Of a stretch of DNA of 64,000 nt, positions 53,836 through 62,720 are shown piece after piece. The notes under the pieces are model-generated. The model did not search any database. It had not been told where the DNA came from and saw only the letters and a program-made list of their open reading frames with translations. The first letter of the stretch is position 1. Each line of letters starts with the position of its first letter. The stretch comes from Paraburkholderia fungorum (GTDB lineage: Bacteria; Pseudomonadota; Gammaproteobacteria; Burkholderiales; Burkholderiaceae). The stretch covers positions 124,001-188,000 of the forward strand of contig NZ_FNKP01000004.1 of NCBI RefSeq assembly GCF_900099835.1, written 5' to 3'. The position numbers were made by a program, and so were the translations under genes.

Positions 53836-54661
53836 GCCACTCGTTCGCAGCCTTGCGCTTGCCGCTGCCTTTGCAGTTTCTGCAGCTGCTGCCAACAGCA
53901 GTTTTGCGGCGACTGTCACCATCGAACATGTCATCAGCCCAACGAGCATCGTGCTAGCCAGCTCGGGCACGCGCAAAGTCGTGACGCTTGCGGGCAAGCC
54001 GGTCTTCTATTGCGGCCTGACGGCATTCTCGAAATGGGCTGCGCCGCTGGCCGGTCAGCGTGTGTCGAGCACCCCGGAAACTGGCATGACCGTGGCGATC
54101 GATTCCCGGCCGACCTCGCTTGAACAGATGCTGGTCGCGCGCGGGTGGCTCGAGCCGACGCAACTGGACGACGACGCCGAGGCGGCGATCACCGAAGGGC
54201 GTGGCGGGTGGGCGTGCGCCAGCGCGACGACTCCATTCGAGCTGATGCACACGAGCGTTGATCCGAAAGTGCTGGCCGGCATCGCGCTGAATGAATCCGG
54301 CCTGAACGGCCGCGCCTGGCCGTGGACGCTGAACGTCGCGGGGCAGGGCTTCTTTTTCAGAAGCCGGATGGACGCATACCGTGCGATCCAATCGCTGATC
54401 GCGGCTGGCCGCAACGACTTCGATGTCGGGCTGATGCAGATCAACTGGCGGTGCCATGGGTATCGATTTACCTCTGCGTGGGATGCCTTGCGGCCTTCGA
54501 CCAATATCCGCGTCGCGGAAATCATCCTCAACGAGAACTACAGCCGGACGCACTCGGTCGCGAAGGCCATTGCCTGGTACCACAGCGCCAATCCGGCACC
54601 GGGCCAGGCGTACCTCGCGCGTTTCGCGCGGCACCTCAACCAGATTCAGGCAGGCCTATGA
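53828..54661 (+). CDS. Lytic transglycosylase with N-terminal SNase-like domain
   Basis: 277-residue exported protein. A signal peptide (SLALAAAFAVSAAAANSSFAA) is followed by a beta-rich region (TIEHVISPTSIVLASSGTRKVVTLAGKP, SLEQMLVARGWLEP, AEAAITEGRGGWA) that looks like a staphylococcal-nuclease-type fold without clear catalytic residues. The SLT domain is C-terminal: LAGIALNESGLN with the catalytic Glu, GLMQINWRCHG, AIAWYHSAN. It cuts peptidoglycan to let the machine through. Start GTG 53828 overlaps virB10. This protein is one of two transglycosylases in the operon. The nuclease-like assignment is inference. Confidence 0.82.
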   Translation: MTKPLVRSLALAAAFAVSAAAANSSFAATVTIEHVISPTSIVLASSGTRKVVTLAGKPVFYCGLTAFSKWAAPLAGQRVSSTPETGMTVAIDSRPTSLEQMLVARGWLEPTQLDDDAEAAITEGRGGWACASATTPFELMHTSVDPKVLAGIALNESGLNGRAWPWTLNVAGQGFFFRSRMDAYRAIQSLIAAGRNDFDVGLMQINWRCHGYRFTSAWDALRPSTNIRVAEIILNENYSRTHSVAKAIAWYHSANPAPGQAYLARFARHLNQIQAGL

Positions 54662-56001
54662 AGCACACCGTTTCCCGTATTGCACTGGCCTGCGTCGCGT
54701 TGCTCAACGCGATCACGTCGCATGCTGCAAACACCGACCCGTTCGATTTCGACTATGAAATATCCGGCGGTATCTCGGAGCGGCCGGCGCTTATCTTCAA
54801 CGATGGTTCGAAGACGTACATCCAGCCCCGCGCAGGGCAGGTGATCACCGCGCAGGAAGGCCACCGCGAAGGTCCGTATGTCGTGGTCGACGGAACGCCG
54901 GAGACGATCACGTACAGCGTGGCCGGCCGAAACGCGACTGCGCGCTGGACGAAGGCGAATACGTTCATCGGCGATGGCGCACATGGGGCGCTCGCTGCTC
55001 TGCGCGACGATCAGCCGGCAGCGTTCGACGGATTTACGAATCGCCTCGCGCTGATTGGTACGCGCGGCGCATTGGAGCCAGTGCGGAACCTGGATTCAAC
55101 GATGCCGGTAGGCAGTATCGTGAAGGCGCTGGTGCCGCAGGGCTGGACCGGCTCCGCGCAGAAGGATGTCGATCTGAACAATGCGTCTGCGTTCGCTACC
55201 CGTGCCCGCGAGAACTGGATGCAGGCGCTGGACCGCCTGATGTCGCAGACCGGGCTGTATGCCGATGTTGATTTCAATGCACGGCACGTGCGACTGCATC
55301 GCGATACGCCCAAGTCGGCCGCACTGAACTACGCCGTCGGCCAACAACCGTCAGCGGCAACGTCCCCGATCGCGCTTGTCCCCGGCTCGCCCGCAACGGT
55401 CGCGCAACCGTCGCTTCTGGCGCAGCGTTTTGGTGCGCAGGCCATCCGCGATGGTGACGATGCTCACACGCAGATCCGGTTTGCCTCCCGACCCGCGAAG
55501 GATCTTCAGTTCCGCGATATGAGCGGCAACTCCCTCCATCCAAAGTGGGATGACGCCGCAAAGGTGATGACGATTGACCGCACGTCACCCTTCGTTGTTG
55601 CGGACGCTTCAGCCAGCGTGGAGATGAGCCGGACCGCGGCATGGGTCTATGACTTTGACGCGGCGAGCCCGGCTCACCTTGAGGCCGTGTTCGATCACGA
55701 CGGTGAGACCTACTTCAAGTTCGCTGAATCCGTCGTGGCGGTGACCGTTGCGGACACTCACCACCTGGGTTCGGGGGAGCAGAAGGGCCGTTACTACCGT
55801 TTCCGGGGAACGGCAGAACAGTTCATCGTCGTCGCGGATGGCAACACCGTGAATGTCGTGCGTCGGCGCGAGCTGAAATACGTTGAAGGGGCCGCCACTG
55901 CCACGGCAGACGCGTCCGGTGTAAAGCCTGCAACAGACACGACAGGCGCGACAGGCACAGGCATCACGAATACCGTTGCGACGACCGCGGTGCTCCCATG
56001 A
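54658..56001 (+). CDS. Exported protein with two VirB9-like regions and a TcpQ-like part
   Basis: 447-residue exported protein (signal MKHTVSRIALACVALLNAITSHA). Region 1 (about 25-110) and region 3 (about 335-420) both carry VirB9-C-like strands: ALIFNDGSKTYIQPRAGQVI with EGPYVVVDGTPETITYS, and LEAVFDHDGETYFKF with RGTAEQFIVVADGNTVNVVRR. The middle part (about 150-215) has PQGWTGSAQKDVDLNNASAF, then WMQALDRLMSQTGLYADVD, which resembles TcpQ-type domains of type IVb pilus systems. No exact family is recognised. Start 54658 overlaps the transglycosylase stop (ATGA). It probably works in the outer membrane complex. Confidence 0.65.
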   Translation: MKHTVSRIALACVALLNAITSHAANTDPFDFDYEISGGISERPALIFNDGSKTYIQPRAGQVITAQEGHREGPYVVVDGTPETITYSVAGRNATARWTKANTFIGDGAHGALAALRDDQPAAFDGFTNRLALIGTRGALEPVRNLDSTMPVGSIVKALVPQGWTGSAQKDVDLNNASAFATRARENWMQALDRLMSQTGLYADVDFNARHVRLHRDTPKSAALNYAVGQQPSAATSPIALVPGSPATVAQPSLLAQRFGAQAIRDGDDAHTQIRFASRPAKDLQFRDMSGNSLHPKWDDAAKVMTIDRTSPFVVADASASVEMSRTAAWVYDFDAASPAHLEAVFDHDGETYFKFAESVVAVTVADTHHLGSGEQKGRYYRFRGTAEQFIVVADGNTVNVVRRRELKYVEGAATATADASGVKPATDTTGATGTGITNTVATTAVLP

Positions 56002-56426
56002 GTCGCCTCGCGCGCGTTCTGATGAGCCTGATCGCGGGAGCGCTCGCCACACCCTGCGTCGCTGACTGTCTGGACGATGCGGCGGCGTACCGCCATCTGA
56101 ATCCCGCGCTCGTGCGTGCCGTTGCCCAGCACGAGTCAGGCATGCGTGCGACTGCTGTGAACATCAACAGCAACGGGTCTGAAGACATCGGCCTCATGCA
56201 GATCAACTCATCTTGGCTGCCGACGCTCAGTCGTTTCGGCATCCGGCGTGAGCACCTCTTCGACGCATGCGTGAACGCTTATGTCGGCACCTGGATCCTC
56301 GCGTCGAACTGTCACCGCTTGGGCGCGACATGGAAGTGTGTCGGGGCCTACAACGCGGTCTCGCCGCAAAAGCAACTCACCTATGCGAATGCCATCTATC
56401 GAATCCTGCAGCGCGCAGGGAACTGA
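55998..56426 (+). CDS. VirB1/PilT-like lytic transglycosylase
   Basis: 142-residue exported SLT enzyme (signal MSRLARVLMSLIAGALATPCVA). Its small domain has AVAQHESGMRATAVN with the catalytic Glu, SEDIGLMQINSSWL, and CVGAYNAVSP. Its size and motif match VirB1, IagB and R64 PilT, which clear peptidoglycan for secretion or pilus assembly. The start overlaps the preceding gene by four bases. It differs from the longer enzyme at 53828. Confidence 0.9.
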   Translation: MSRLARVLMSLIAGALATPCVADCLDDAAAYRHLNPALVRAVAQHESGMRATAVNINSNGSEDIGLMQINSSWLPTLSRFGIRREHLFDACVNAYVGTWILASNCHRLGATWKCVGAYNAVSPQKQLTYANAIYRILQRAGN

Positions 56427-56432
56427 GAAATC

Positions 56433-56990
56433 GTGAATATGAACCAGACAATTCCCACGACGCGTTGCAGCGGCCTTGTCACGAAACTGTTGGCCGCGCT
56501 GCTGCTCGCTGGCCTGAACTCTCCAGGCCATGCCGCACAGTCGCCTGCTACTGACGGCTGGCAGATGCTTTCCGCGACCACACCCGGTAGTGGATCGTCG
56601 TCCAACGCTGCCGCACCGGCTGCTGCACTCGCGAACCTCGCAGTGCCGCAGGCAATGTCCACACCGTCGCCTTCTCTGGCCGAGTCCGCGGTGGTGCTTC
56701 CCGGTGCACCGAGCGTCCCGGCAGATGACCTGACGCTTTCCGTCACGCCGCAGGACATCAATCTGCGCAATGCGCTTGACCGTTGGCTGCAAACGCAGGG
56801 TTGGCAGCTCGCCTGGAAGATCGACGACGACCTCCCGCTCGAATTCAATGCGTCGTTCAGCGGCGATTTCACGGCAGTGCTGACCCAGGTCATGAAAGCG
56901 ACCAATCACATGCGCACCCCGACCCGCATCTGCCGGCACACCAACCACGTCATTCGCGTCATCGCGCGCGCAGCGAACTGCCAGGACTGA
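56433..56990 (+). CDS. TcpQ/PilL-like exported protein
   Basis: 185-residue exported protein. After a signal peptide (LVTKLLAALLLAGLNSPGHAA) there is an Ala/Ser/Pro-rich linker, then a conserved domain (about residues 105-175: SVTPQDINLRNALDRWLQTQGW, WKIDDDLPLEFNASF, SGDFTAVLTQVMKATNH, NHVIRVIAR). This is the TcpQ domain seen in R64 PilL C-termini and toxin-coregulated pilus Q proteins; it binds and stabilises the secretin. The start GTG 56433 is followed by an ATG two codons later and either could serve. Directly upstream of pilN. Confidence 0.82.
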   Translation: MNMNQTIPTTRCSGLVTKLLAALLLAGLNSPGHAAQSPATDGWQMLSATTPGSGSSSNAAAPAAALANLAVPQAMSTPSPSLAESAVVLPGAPSVPADDLTLSVTPQDINLRNALDRWLQTQGWQLAWKIDDDLPLEFNASFSGDFTAVLTQVMKATNHMRTPTRICRHTNHVIRVIARAANCQD

Positions 56991-56992
56991 CC

Positions 56993-58606
56993 ATGATCCG
57001 TCATCTGAAATTTAAATTCCTCACGGCGTCGGTCGCTTCGTTCGTACTCGCCGGATGCGCGGTCACGCAGGAAGACGTCAATAGCGCCTATGACGCCGCG
57101 CATCGTGCGATGAATGCTGCGACCGCCAACGGCCCGGAATCGATGGCGCTCGTTGAAGACGTGCCCAATGCGTTCCTTGGCGACAGGCTGGTGCCGGTGG
57201 CTTATGAGGCCGGTCTTCCCGCAGTGTTTCGCGACAAGAGCGTCACGTTCCCCGCGAACATCAAGCTGAGGACGCTCGCGACCATGGTATCGAGCGCGAC
57301 TGGTTACCCGGTGCATCTGAGCCCCGACGTGTTCATCCCACGTGACACGTTGATCCCGCACGTGGGTAGTGATGGAAAGGGTGCGGGCCTCTCCTTGGGC
57401 AAGACGTCGGAAGAGCCAGTCTACGCGCAGCCGTTCGCCGGGAACGTCGGCATGTATTTGCGCAACGTGACCGAGGACCTGGGTCTCGACTGGTCATTCG
57501 ACGGATCCACGATCAACGTGACGCGTTTCGTGACGCGCATGTTCCAGATCGCGGCGATCCCCGGCAAGGTGTCGATCCGTTCAACGATGTCGAAGGGGAT
57601 GGACACCTCCACCGGCAATCAGGCGAACGGCAGCGGAGGCAGCTCGGGCGGTAATACGGGCTCGTTCTCCGCGATCACGTCGACTGGCCGTGAGGGCGAG
57701 TTCGACCAGATGAAGATCATCGGTGACGCGCTTGGCAAACTCAAGTCGCCGATGGGCAACATCGTGGTCAATCCGCAGAGCCGCCTCGTGATGGTGTACG
57801 ACACGAAGGAGGCCGCCGACCGCATGGGGCAGTTTCTGACCCGCGAGAACGCGATTTCGACCCGTCAGGTGGCGGTCCGCGTGCGCACGCTGCAGATCGC
57901 GCTGAACAACGGCAGTCAGGCTGGCCTGAACGCCGACGTAGTGTTCAACAGCATCCAGGGTGGCCTCGCGAAATATGCGATCAGTTTCACGTCGCCGACT
58001 TCGCTCTCGTCGGGCGGTGGTTCGGTTGGCCTGTCGGTGTTGCGCCCGGACGCACCGTTGTCAGGCACCAACGCAGTCATCAACGCGCTGAACAGCTACG
58101 GCAAGACTGTGCAGGACAACACGCTGACCAAGATGACGCTCAACGGTCTGCCGGTGTCGGTGGCCTCGTTCCAGAGCGATGACTATCTGCGCTCGACCCA
58201 GGCGTCTTCCGGCAGCCTGACAGGCACCTCGGGCGGTGTACCTGGCCTGACGCCGGGAACCGTCACGACGGGAGACTTCGTGAACGTGCTGCCGTCGGTG
58301 AACGATCACAACCAGATCATTCTCGCGTACTGGAGCGACAGCTCGAAACTGAATGGACCGTTCACGAGTGCCAGCGTGGGTTCTGGTGAGACGCAACAGC
58401 AGATCCAGCTCGCGCATACGACCGGTAGCAAGGACGATCAGACGGTCGCGCTCGCCGATGGCCAGACGGTCGTCCTGTACGGCGCGATCACGGACCATGC
58501 TGACAGCACGACCAACGGCGGTATTGCTGGTATCACCGGTATCTGGAATAAGACGCGCACCTTTCAGGTCATCATGCTGACGGCGACCGTCGTCCCGTCG
58601 ATGTGA
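56993..58606 (+). CDS. pilN: PilN, type IVb pilus secretin
   Basis: 537-residue outer membrane secretin lipoprotein. The lipobox lies in ASFVLAGCAV. The N-domain (PANIKLRTLATMVSSATGYPV, GNVGMYLRNVTEDLGLDWSFDGST) precedes a Ser/Gly-rich stretch. The secretin core has QVAVRVRTLQIALNN, FVNVLPSVNDHNQIILAYWSD, and the ending LADGQTVVLYGAI. It forms the pore for the pilus. Start 56993 is the Met after the upstream stop; the long frame back to 56783 lies within the previous gene. Its stop overlaps the PilO start. Confidence 0.93.
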   Translation: MIRHLKFKFLTASVASFVLAGCAVTQEDVNSAYDAAHRAMNAATANGPESMALVEDVPNAFLGDRLVPVAYEAGLPAVFRDKSVTFPANIKLRTLATMVSSATGYPVHLSPDVFIPRDTLIPHVGSDGKGAGLSLGKTSEEPVYAQPFAGNVGMYLRNVTEDLGLDWSFDGSTINVTRFVTRMFQIAAIPGKVSIRSTMSKGMDTSTGNQANGSGGSSGGNTGSFSAITSTGREGEFDQMKIIGDALGKLKSPMGNIVVNPQSRLVMVYDTKEAADRMGQFLTRENAISTRQVAVRVRTLQIALNNGSQAGLNADVVFNSIQGGLAKYAISFTSPTSLSSGGGSVGLSVLRPDAPLSGTNAVINALNSYGKTVQDNTLTKMTLNGLPVSVASFQSDDYLRSTQASSGSLTGTSGGVPGLTPGTVTTGDFVNVLPSVNDHNQIILAYWSDSSKLNGPFTSASVGSGETQQQIQLAHTTGSKDDQTVALADGQTVVLYGAITDHADSTTNGGIAGITGIWNKTRTFQVIMLTATVVPSM

Positions 58607-59901
58607 GCGCCGGTATGCATATCACCGGACCACTTCCAACCGACAAAAGGGCCCGACTGGTTTTCGGGCTGGACTGGCGCGCGTATCCGGCCAAAGGTGC
58701 CAAAGCGGAGCGCCGCCGGTATGCGGACGGCTTCGGCGCGACGCACTACGTCGAGTTTAAGGTTGGGCAGGAGACGATCGCGGGTTTCGCGCTGCCCGAG
58801 TCATCCGAAATCCGGGGACTCAGGCTTTACTCAGGCGCGGCGCGCGTCGCACTGCACGCCCGCGTCAAGTCGAGGCAGGCTGCGCTTGTGCTGCTACAGG
58901 ATGGTGAACGGGTTCACCTGGTTTTCGTGGTACGCGGGGCCGTGCGCAGCGATGAAGTCCTCACGCCAGAAGCCGCGCGCGACCGGCGCGACGCCATTCG
59001 CAATGAATGCCAGCGCCTGAACCTTCCGCTCGTCACGCTTGGCTCGGGACAGTCGATCGGCGACATCGACGAGAGTTTCCCGGCCGCCTCCCTGCTGGAG
59101 GACCGGAAAGCAGGACGCATTGCGAAAGTGCCGGCTGCCATTCCGGTTGCGATACCGCTTACCGTCATCACCGTTGCGCTCCTCGCTGGCGGAAGCAAAG
59201 TCTACGACGCGATGCAGCCGCCGCCACCGCCGCCACCGCATGAGCCGACGTATGCCGAAAAGTACGCGGATGCCATCCGTCACACCTTCGCTTCGAAGCC
59301 GCCCCGCGCCAGTGCGCTCGCGCCGATGCTGGTCGGGACACTTGCGACCACTGAAACCAATCGCACAGGTTTCCGCTTTGATACCGGCGACTGCGGCACC
59401 TCTGGCAACTGCACGATCAAATACAGCCGGGAAGGGGGGACGTTTGCGGGCTTTGACCGTGAGGCGACGTCCTCCATGCGTCCGATCACTTTCGATCCGG
59501 ACGGACTGCATCTGAAAACCCGTGGTCCTGTCATTCCCCCAGTGCCTTCGGTGTCGTCAGCCGATGAGAGCACATGGCCGTCAGAGCAGGTGCTGATCGA
59601 GCTGCTGCAGACCCCACCGCAGCGCCTGTCACAACAGCCGTTCGAACTCGATAGCCAGGGTTACACCGTCCTGCTGCAGCCGTCGAAGCCGGTGCTCCAG
59701 GACCAGACAGGCGCGGGTCCGCGACCCGCGCATCCGATGCGTCAGGGCGACTGGCAGATCGATGGCTTCAGATGGCAGGCGGTGTTACTCACCCGCCTGC
59801 CTTCGAACATGGCGCTCGACAGTCTGAAAGTCGAATACCGGGTCAAGGATCCGGTCGGCATCCATTTCACCGCGAAGGGCAAATACTATGTTCTCGACTA
59901 A
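58603..59901 (+). CDS. pilO: PilO-type type IVb pilus inner-membrane protein
   Basis: 432-residue protein. The N-terminal 190 residues form a cytosolic actin-like or PilM-like part (LVFGLDWRAYPAKG, RGAVRSDEVLTPEAARDRRDAI). One membrane helix follows (VPAAIPVAIPLTVITVALLAGG), then a Pro-rich stretch (MQPPPPPPPHEP) and a periplasmic domain (RTGFRFDTGDCGTSGNC). This is the layout of R64 PilO (PilO2). GTG 58603 overlaps the pilN stop; ATG 58615 is the alternative. It probably bridges the secretin and inner platform with PilP. Confidence 0.87.
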   Translation: MSAGMHITGPLPTDKRARLVFGLDWRAYPAKGAKAERRRYADGFGATHYVEFKVGQETIAGFALPESSEIRGLRLYSGAARVALHARVKSRQAALVLLQDGERVHLVFVVRGAVRSDEVLTPEAARDRRDAIRNECQRLNLPLVTLGSGQSIGDIDESFPAASLLEDRKAGRIAKVPAAIPVAIPLTVITVALLAGGSKVYDAMQPPPPPPPHEPTYAEKYADAIRHTFASKPPRASALAPMLVGTLATTETNRTGFRFDTGDCGTSGNCTIKYSREGGTFAGFDREATSSMRPITFDPDGLHLKTRGPVIPPVPSVSSADESTWPSEQVLIELLQTPPQRLSQQPFELDSQGYTVLLQPSKPVLQDQTGAGPRPAHPMRQGDWQIDGFRWQAVLLTRLPSNMALDSLKVEYRVKDPVGIHFTAKGKYYVLD

Positions 59902-60481
59902 CCGTATTCTCGCGCGCGCTGTCATCACGCTGGGCACCTGCGCAACGTTGACCGCGCCGCTCACAGCGCGCGCTGAAACTCCACATCTCACGCTCGACGA
60001 CATCGACCAGTTGTCCCGGGACAAGGTCGTGCGTCAACTCAAGGGCACGCCAGAGGGCGCACCCGGTGCGTCAGCATCGGCGCCGCTGTCCGCGTCGTTG
60101 CCTCCAGCACCGGATGCGAGCCAGGTCCCGAAGATCGTACCGAAACCTGCAGTGATCGCGCGATCGCACGCTGAGGCCGCCACCTTCGTTGGTGCATACA
60201 GCGACGCAACAGGGGGCTACGTCCTGTACGAAATGGGCGGCGGCATCTACACGGCTCACGTTGGCAAAAAGCTCATTAATGGGTGGATAGCCCAGAAGGT
60301 AGATGGATATCAGGTCACCGTTGCCGAGGGCAAACACGTGTGGACCGAAACGATCCGCGGCGAGGCAGCGGCCGCCAGTCCATCGAATCCTGCGCTGCAG
60401 GCACTTAACGACCTGAGCAGTCCGTTGCCACCGGCCGGAATGATGTCCAGCGCACCTATTCGCCAACCTTCGGGGAGATAA
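59888..60481 (+). CDS. pilP: PilP, type IVb pilus biogenesis protein
   Basis: 197-residue exported protein. The signal peptide (VITLGTCATLTAPLTARAE) precedes a helical stretch (LTLDDIDQLSRDKVVRQLKG), a Pro/Ala linker and a conserved beta domain (about residues 95-160: AATFVGAYSDATGGYVLYEMGGG, IAQKVDGYQVTVAEGKHVW). This is the pattern of IncI1-type PilP, which works with PilO between the membranes. The start overlaps the PilO gene by 14 bases. Confidence 0.88.
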   Translation: MFSTNRILARAVITLGTCATLTAPLTARAETPHLTLDDIDQLSRDKVVRQLKGTPEGAPGASASAPLSASLPPAPDASQVPKIVPKPAVIARSHAEAATFVGAYSDATGGYVLYEMGGGIYTAHVGKKLINGWIAQKVDGYQVTVAEGKHVWTETIRGEAAAASPSNPALQALNDLSSPLPPAGMMSSAPIRQPSGR

Positions 60482-60485
60482 GACC

Positions 60486-62720
60486 ATGAGCATGTTTTCT
60501 GGCGTTGAATCCGACGAGCCTGCCGCGCGCGGCTTTTTTGGTCGCCTGAAAGGCTGGCGGCCGGGTTTTACGGAGTCGGGCGCGTCGACGATCCTGCCGG
60601 TGTCGGAACCGCGTTTCGACACAGATAGCCTTCCGTCGGGTGCGCAACCCATGACACTCGGCATGCGACTTCGAAATGCGGACATCACGGATGTCGAACC
60701 GCACGATCCGTATCATCCGCATGATCCGCATGATCCGCATGGGCCGTCCGATGAGCGTGTCCCTCCCAGGACCCGGGAAGGACACACACCTGCTGAAAAA
60801 GATCCAGCGCGTGAGCCTGAGTGCGCCCAGGCCGGTGAGCCGGTCGATCGCGCAGAGCACCCACCGCAGCATGCTCAGCGGGATACCCGGCAGGACGCAG
60901 CAGAGCCGCCGGTCGATCCCACTATTGCCGATGAGGGAAGCTGGGACACGGACGCCGTCATTGCAAAGGAGCCGCCCGCACCGCCGCTGCGCACGCAGGA
61001 ACCGGTTACCGCCGAGAGCGAAAAGGCGCTGATCGAATCGGACGTGCTCTATACGCCCATCGGGTTGCCGCAACTGATTTCGGTCGACGGGCTGGGTCCG
61101 TTCAAACGCATCCTTTGTGGGACCGCCGCCGACGCTACCCTGAACATCACGGCTGCAGCGCGCCGCAGCTTTGTCGCCGTGGACATGCAGGCGGGCGTCG
61201 CCATGGTGGTGGCCACGCGCGAGTTTCACGAGGGCGCGCTATATGCCACCTACCTCAAGGATCTTGAGCGCGCGGATATCGCGATTCGCGAGGAGATGGT
61301 CGCCACGCAGGACGTCATTGCAGCGATTTATGCGGCAGCCAAGGCGCGGGAAGCGGGTAGCGTAGTGCCGGACGGCTCGCGGGCGATCGGCACGTTCCGC
61401 GATGTCCTGGAGGCTGCGCACGAGTTCAACAGCAGTGATGCCCACTGGGAGTACCGGGATTTCAACGACGACGTCGAAGTGCGCTTTCGCGTGGACGGGG
61501 ACCTGTACACCTACCGTCGCATGCCAAAGGCGCTGGTGAAGCGCGCGCTCTCTGCGGCGTATCAGGATCTGGTCCAGCGCAACACCAACTCGGGCGAGAC
61601 GTTCCAGCCGAGCGCGCCGCAGTCAGCCATGATTCCGATGGTCTCTCGCATGGACCTGCTGAACCTTCGCTGGCAGAGCGCGCCGGCGGTCGGTGGTTTC
61701 GACGTTGCGTTGCGGCTGCTCGATGGCAACTTCCGTAACGTGCGCGTCATGCAACCGGCCGAAATGGGACTGGAGCCAAGCCAGCTGGCGATTCTCGACT
61801 TATTGAGCAATGTCAGCGGCGGCGTCACCATCCTTAGCGGAGAAACTGGTTCAGCGAAATCGACGCTTCTGCGCGCGATGTCCTACAACATGGCGGCCCG
61901 CGATCTACGCAAACAGTACGCAGTGAGCGAGCCGGCCGAATATCCGAACCCGTGGCTCTCTGAAATTTCCATCGCCCGGCGAACCGACGAGACCGACGAC
62001 GAAGCCAGTCGCAAGAGCGCGGAAGTGGTCCGCACGTTGATGCGGATGGATCCCGACGATCTGACCGTCAATGAAATCCGCGACCGGATCATGGCGGCGC
62101 TGGTCGCCGAACTTGCGTTGACGGGTCACCCGGTGCGCACAACGATCCATGGGGACAGCCTGATCGGTGTCTTCATGCGGCTTGCCGGTGGCCGGCTTCA
62201 GTTGCCGATGGACGAGGTGTCGTCTGAAAAATTCGTCAATGCGGCGGGGAACCAGAAACTGATTCCGCTCCTGTGCCCGCACTGCAAGGTGCCGGCGCGC
62301 GACGTGATGCCAGCATCGCAACTTGAACTGCTATCGACGAAATTCGGCCTCGACACAGCGCGGATGGCGTGCCGTAGCGAAGACGGCTGCGAACGGTGTC
62401 GCCTGAAGGGACTCTTCACGCGTGCTGGCAAGGTCGCAGGTGGCACCAAAGGGCAGACGCTCGCGATGGAGTTGTACCAGCCAACGCCTGAGTTTCTTGC
62501 GCACGTGGCCGTGCGCGACTGGTCGGGAGCCGAGAAGGTGTGGCGTGGCGAACGCGTGAGCGGATTCGGCGACGCTGACATGACCGGCAAGACGATTTAC
62601 GAGCATGCGCTGTATAAGGCGTCGACCGGGATCATCGATCCGCGCTTCATCGACCTGACGATGCGGCCATTCGCGCATTACCGCGTGATGCCTGACCGCG
62701 ACGGGAGGATGCCGTCGTGA
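60486..62720 (+). CDS. pilQ: PilQ, type IVb pilus assembly ATPase
   Basis: 744-residue hexameric ATPase of the GspE/PilB/PilQ family. A long N-terminal part holds a His-Asp-Pro repeat stretch (about residues 73-88). The central domain (TFRDVLEAAHEFNSSDAHWEYRDF, VRFRVDGDLYTYRRMP) precedes the ATPase. Walker A is SGETGSAKST, where Ala457 replaces the usual Gly before Lys458. The Walker-B/Asp-box region is VNEIRDRIM, and ELALTGHPVRTTIHGD is the His box. A zinc-type CPHCKVP and CRSEDGCERCRLKG occur near the C-terminus. It powers pilin assembly. Two bases separate pilP and the ATG region. Confidence 0.92.
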   Translation: MSMFSGVESDEPAARGFFGRLKGWRPGFTESGASTILPVSEPRFDTDSLPSGAQPMTLGMRLRNADITDVEPHDPYHPHDPHDPHGPSDERVPPRTREGHTPAEKDPAREPECAQAGEPVDRAEHPPQHAQRDTRQDAAEPPVDPTIADEGSWDTDAVIAKEPPAPPLRTQEPVTAESEKALIESDVLYTPIGLPQLISVDGLGPFKRILCGTAADATLNITAAARRSFVAVDMQAGVAMVVATREFHEGALYATYLKDLERADIAIREEMVATQDVIAAIYAAAKAREAGSVVPDGSRAIGTFRDVLEAAHEFNSSDAHWEYRDFNDDVEVRFRVDGDLYTYRRMPKALVKRALSAAYQDLVQRNTNSGETFQPSAPQSAMIPMVSRMDLLNLRWQSAPAVGGFDVALRLLDGNFRNVRVMQPAEMGLEPSQLAILDLLSNVSGGVTILSGETGSAKSTLLRAMSYNMAARDLRKQYAVSEPAEYPNPWLSEISIARRTDETDDEASRKSAEVVRTLMRMDPDDLTVNEIRDRIMAALVAELALTGHPVRTTIHGDSLIGVFMRLAGGRLQLPMDEVSSEKFVNAAGNQKLIPLLCPHCKVPARDVMPASQLELLSTKFGLDTARMACRSEDGCERCRLKGLFTRAGKVAGGTKGQTLAMELYQPTPEFLAHVAVRDWSGAEKVWRGERVSGFGDADMTGKTIYEHALYKASTGIIDPRFIDLTMRPFAHYRVMPDRDGRMPS

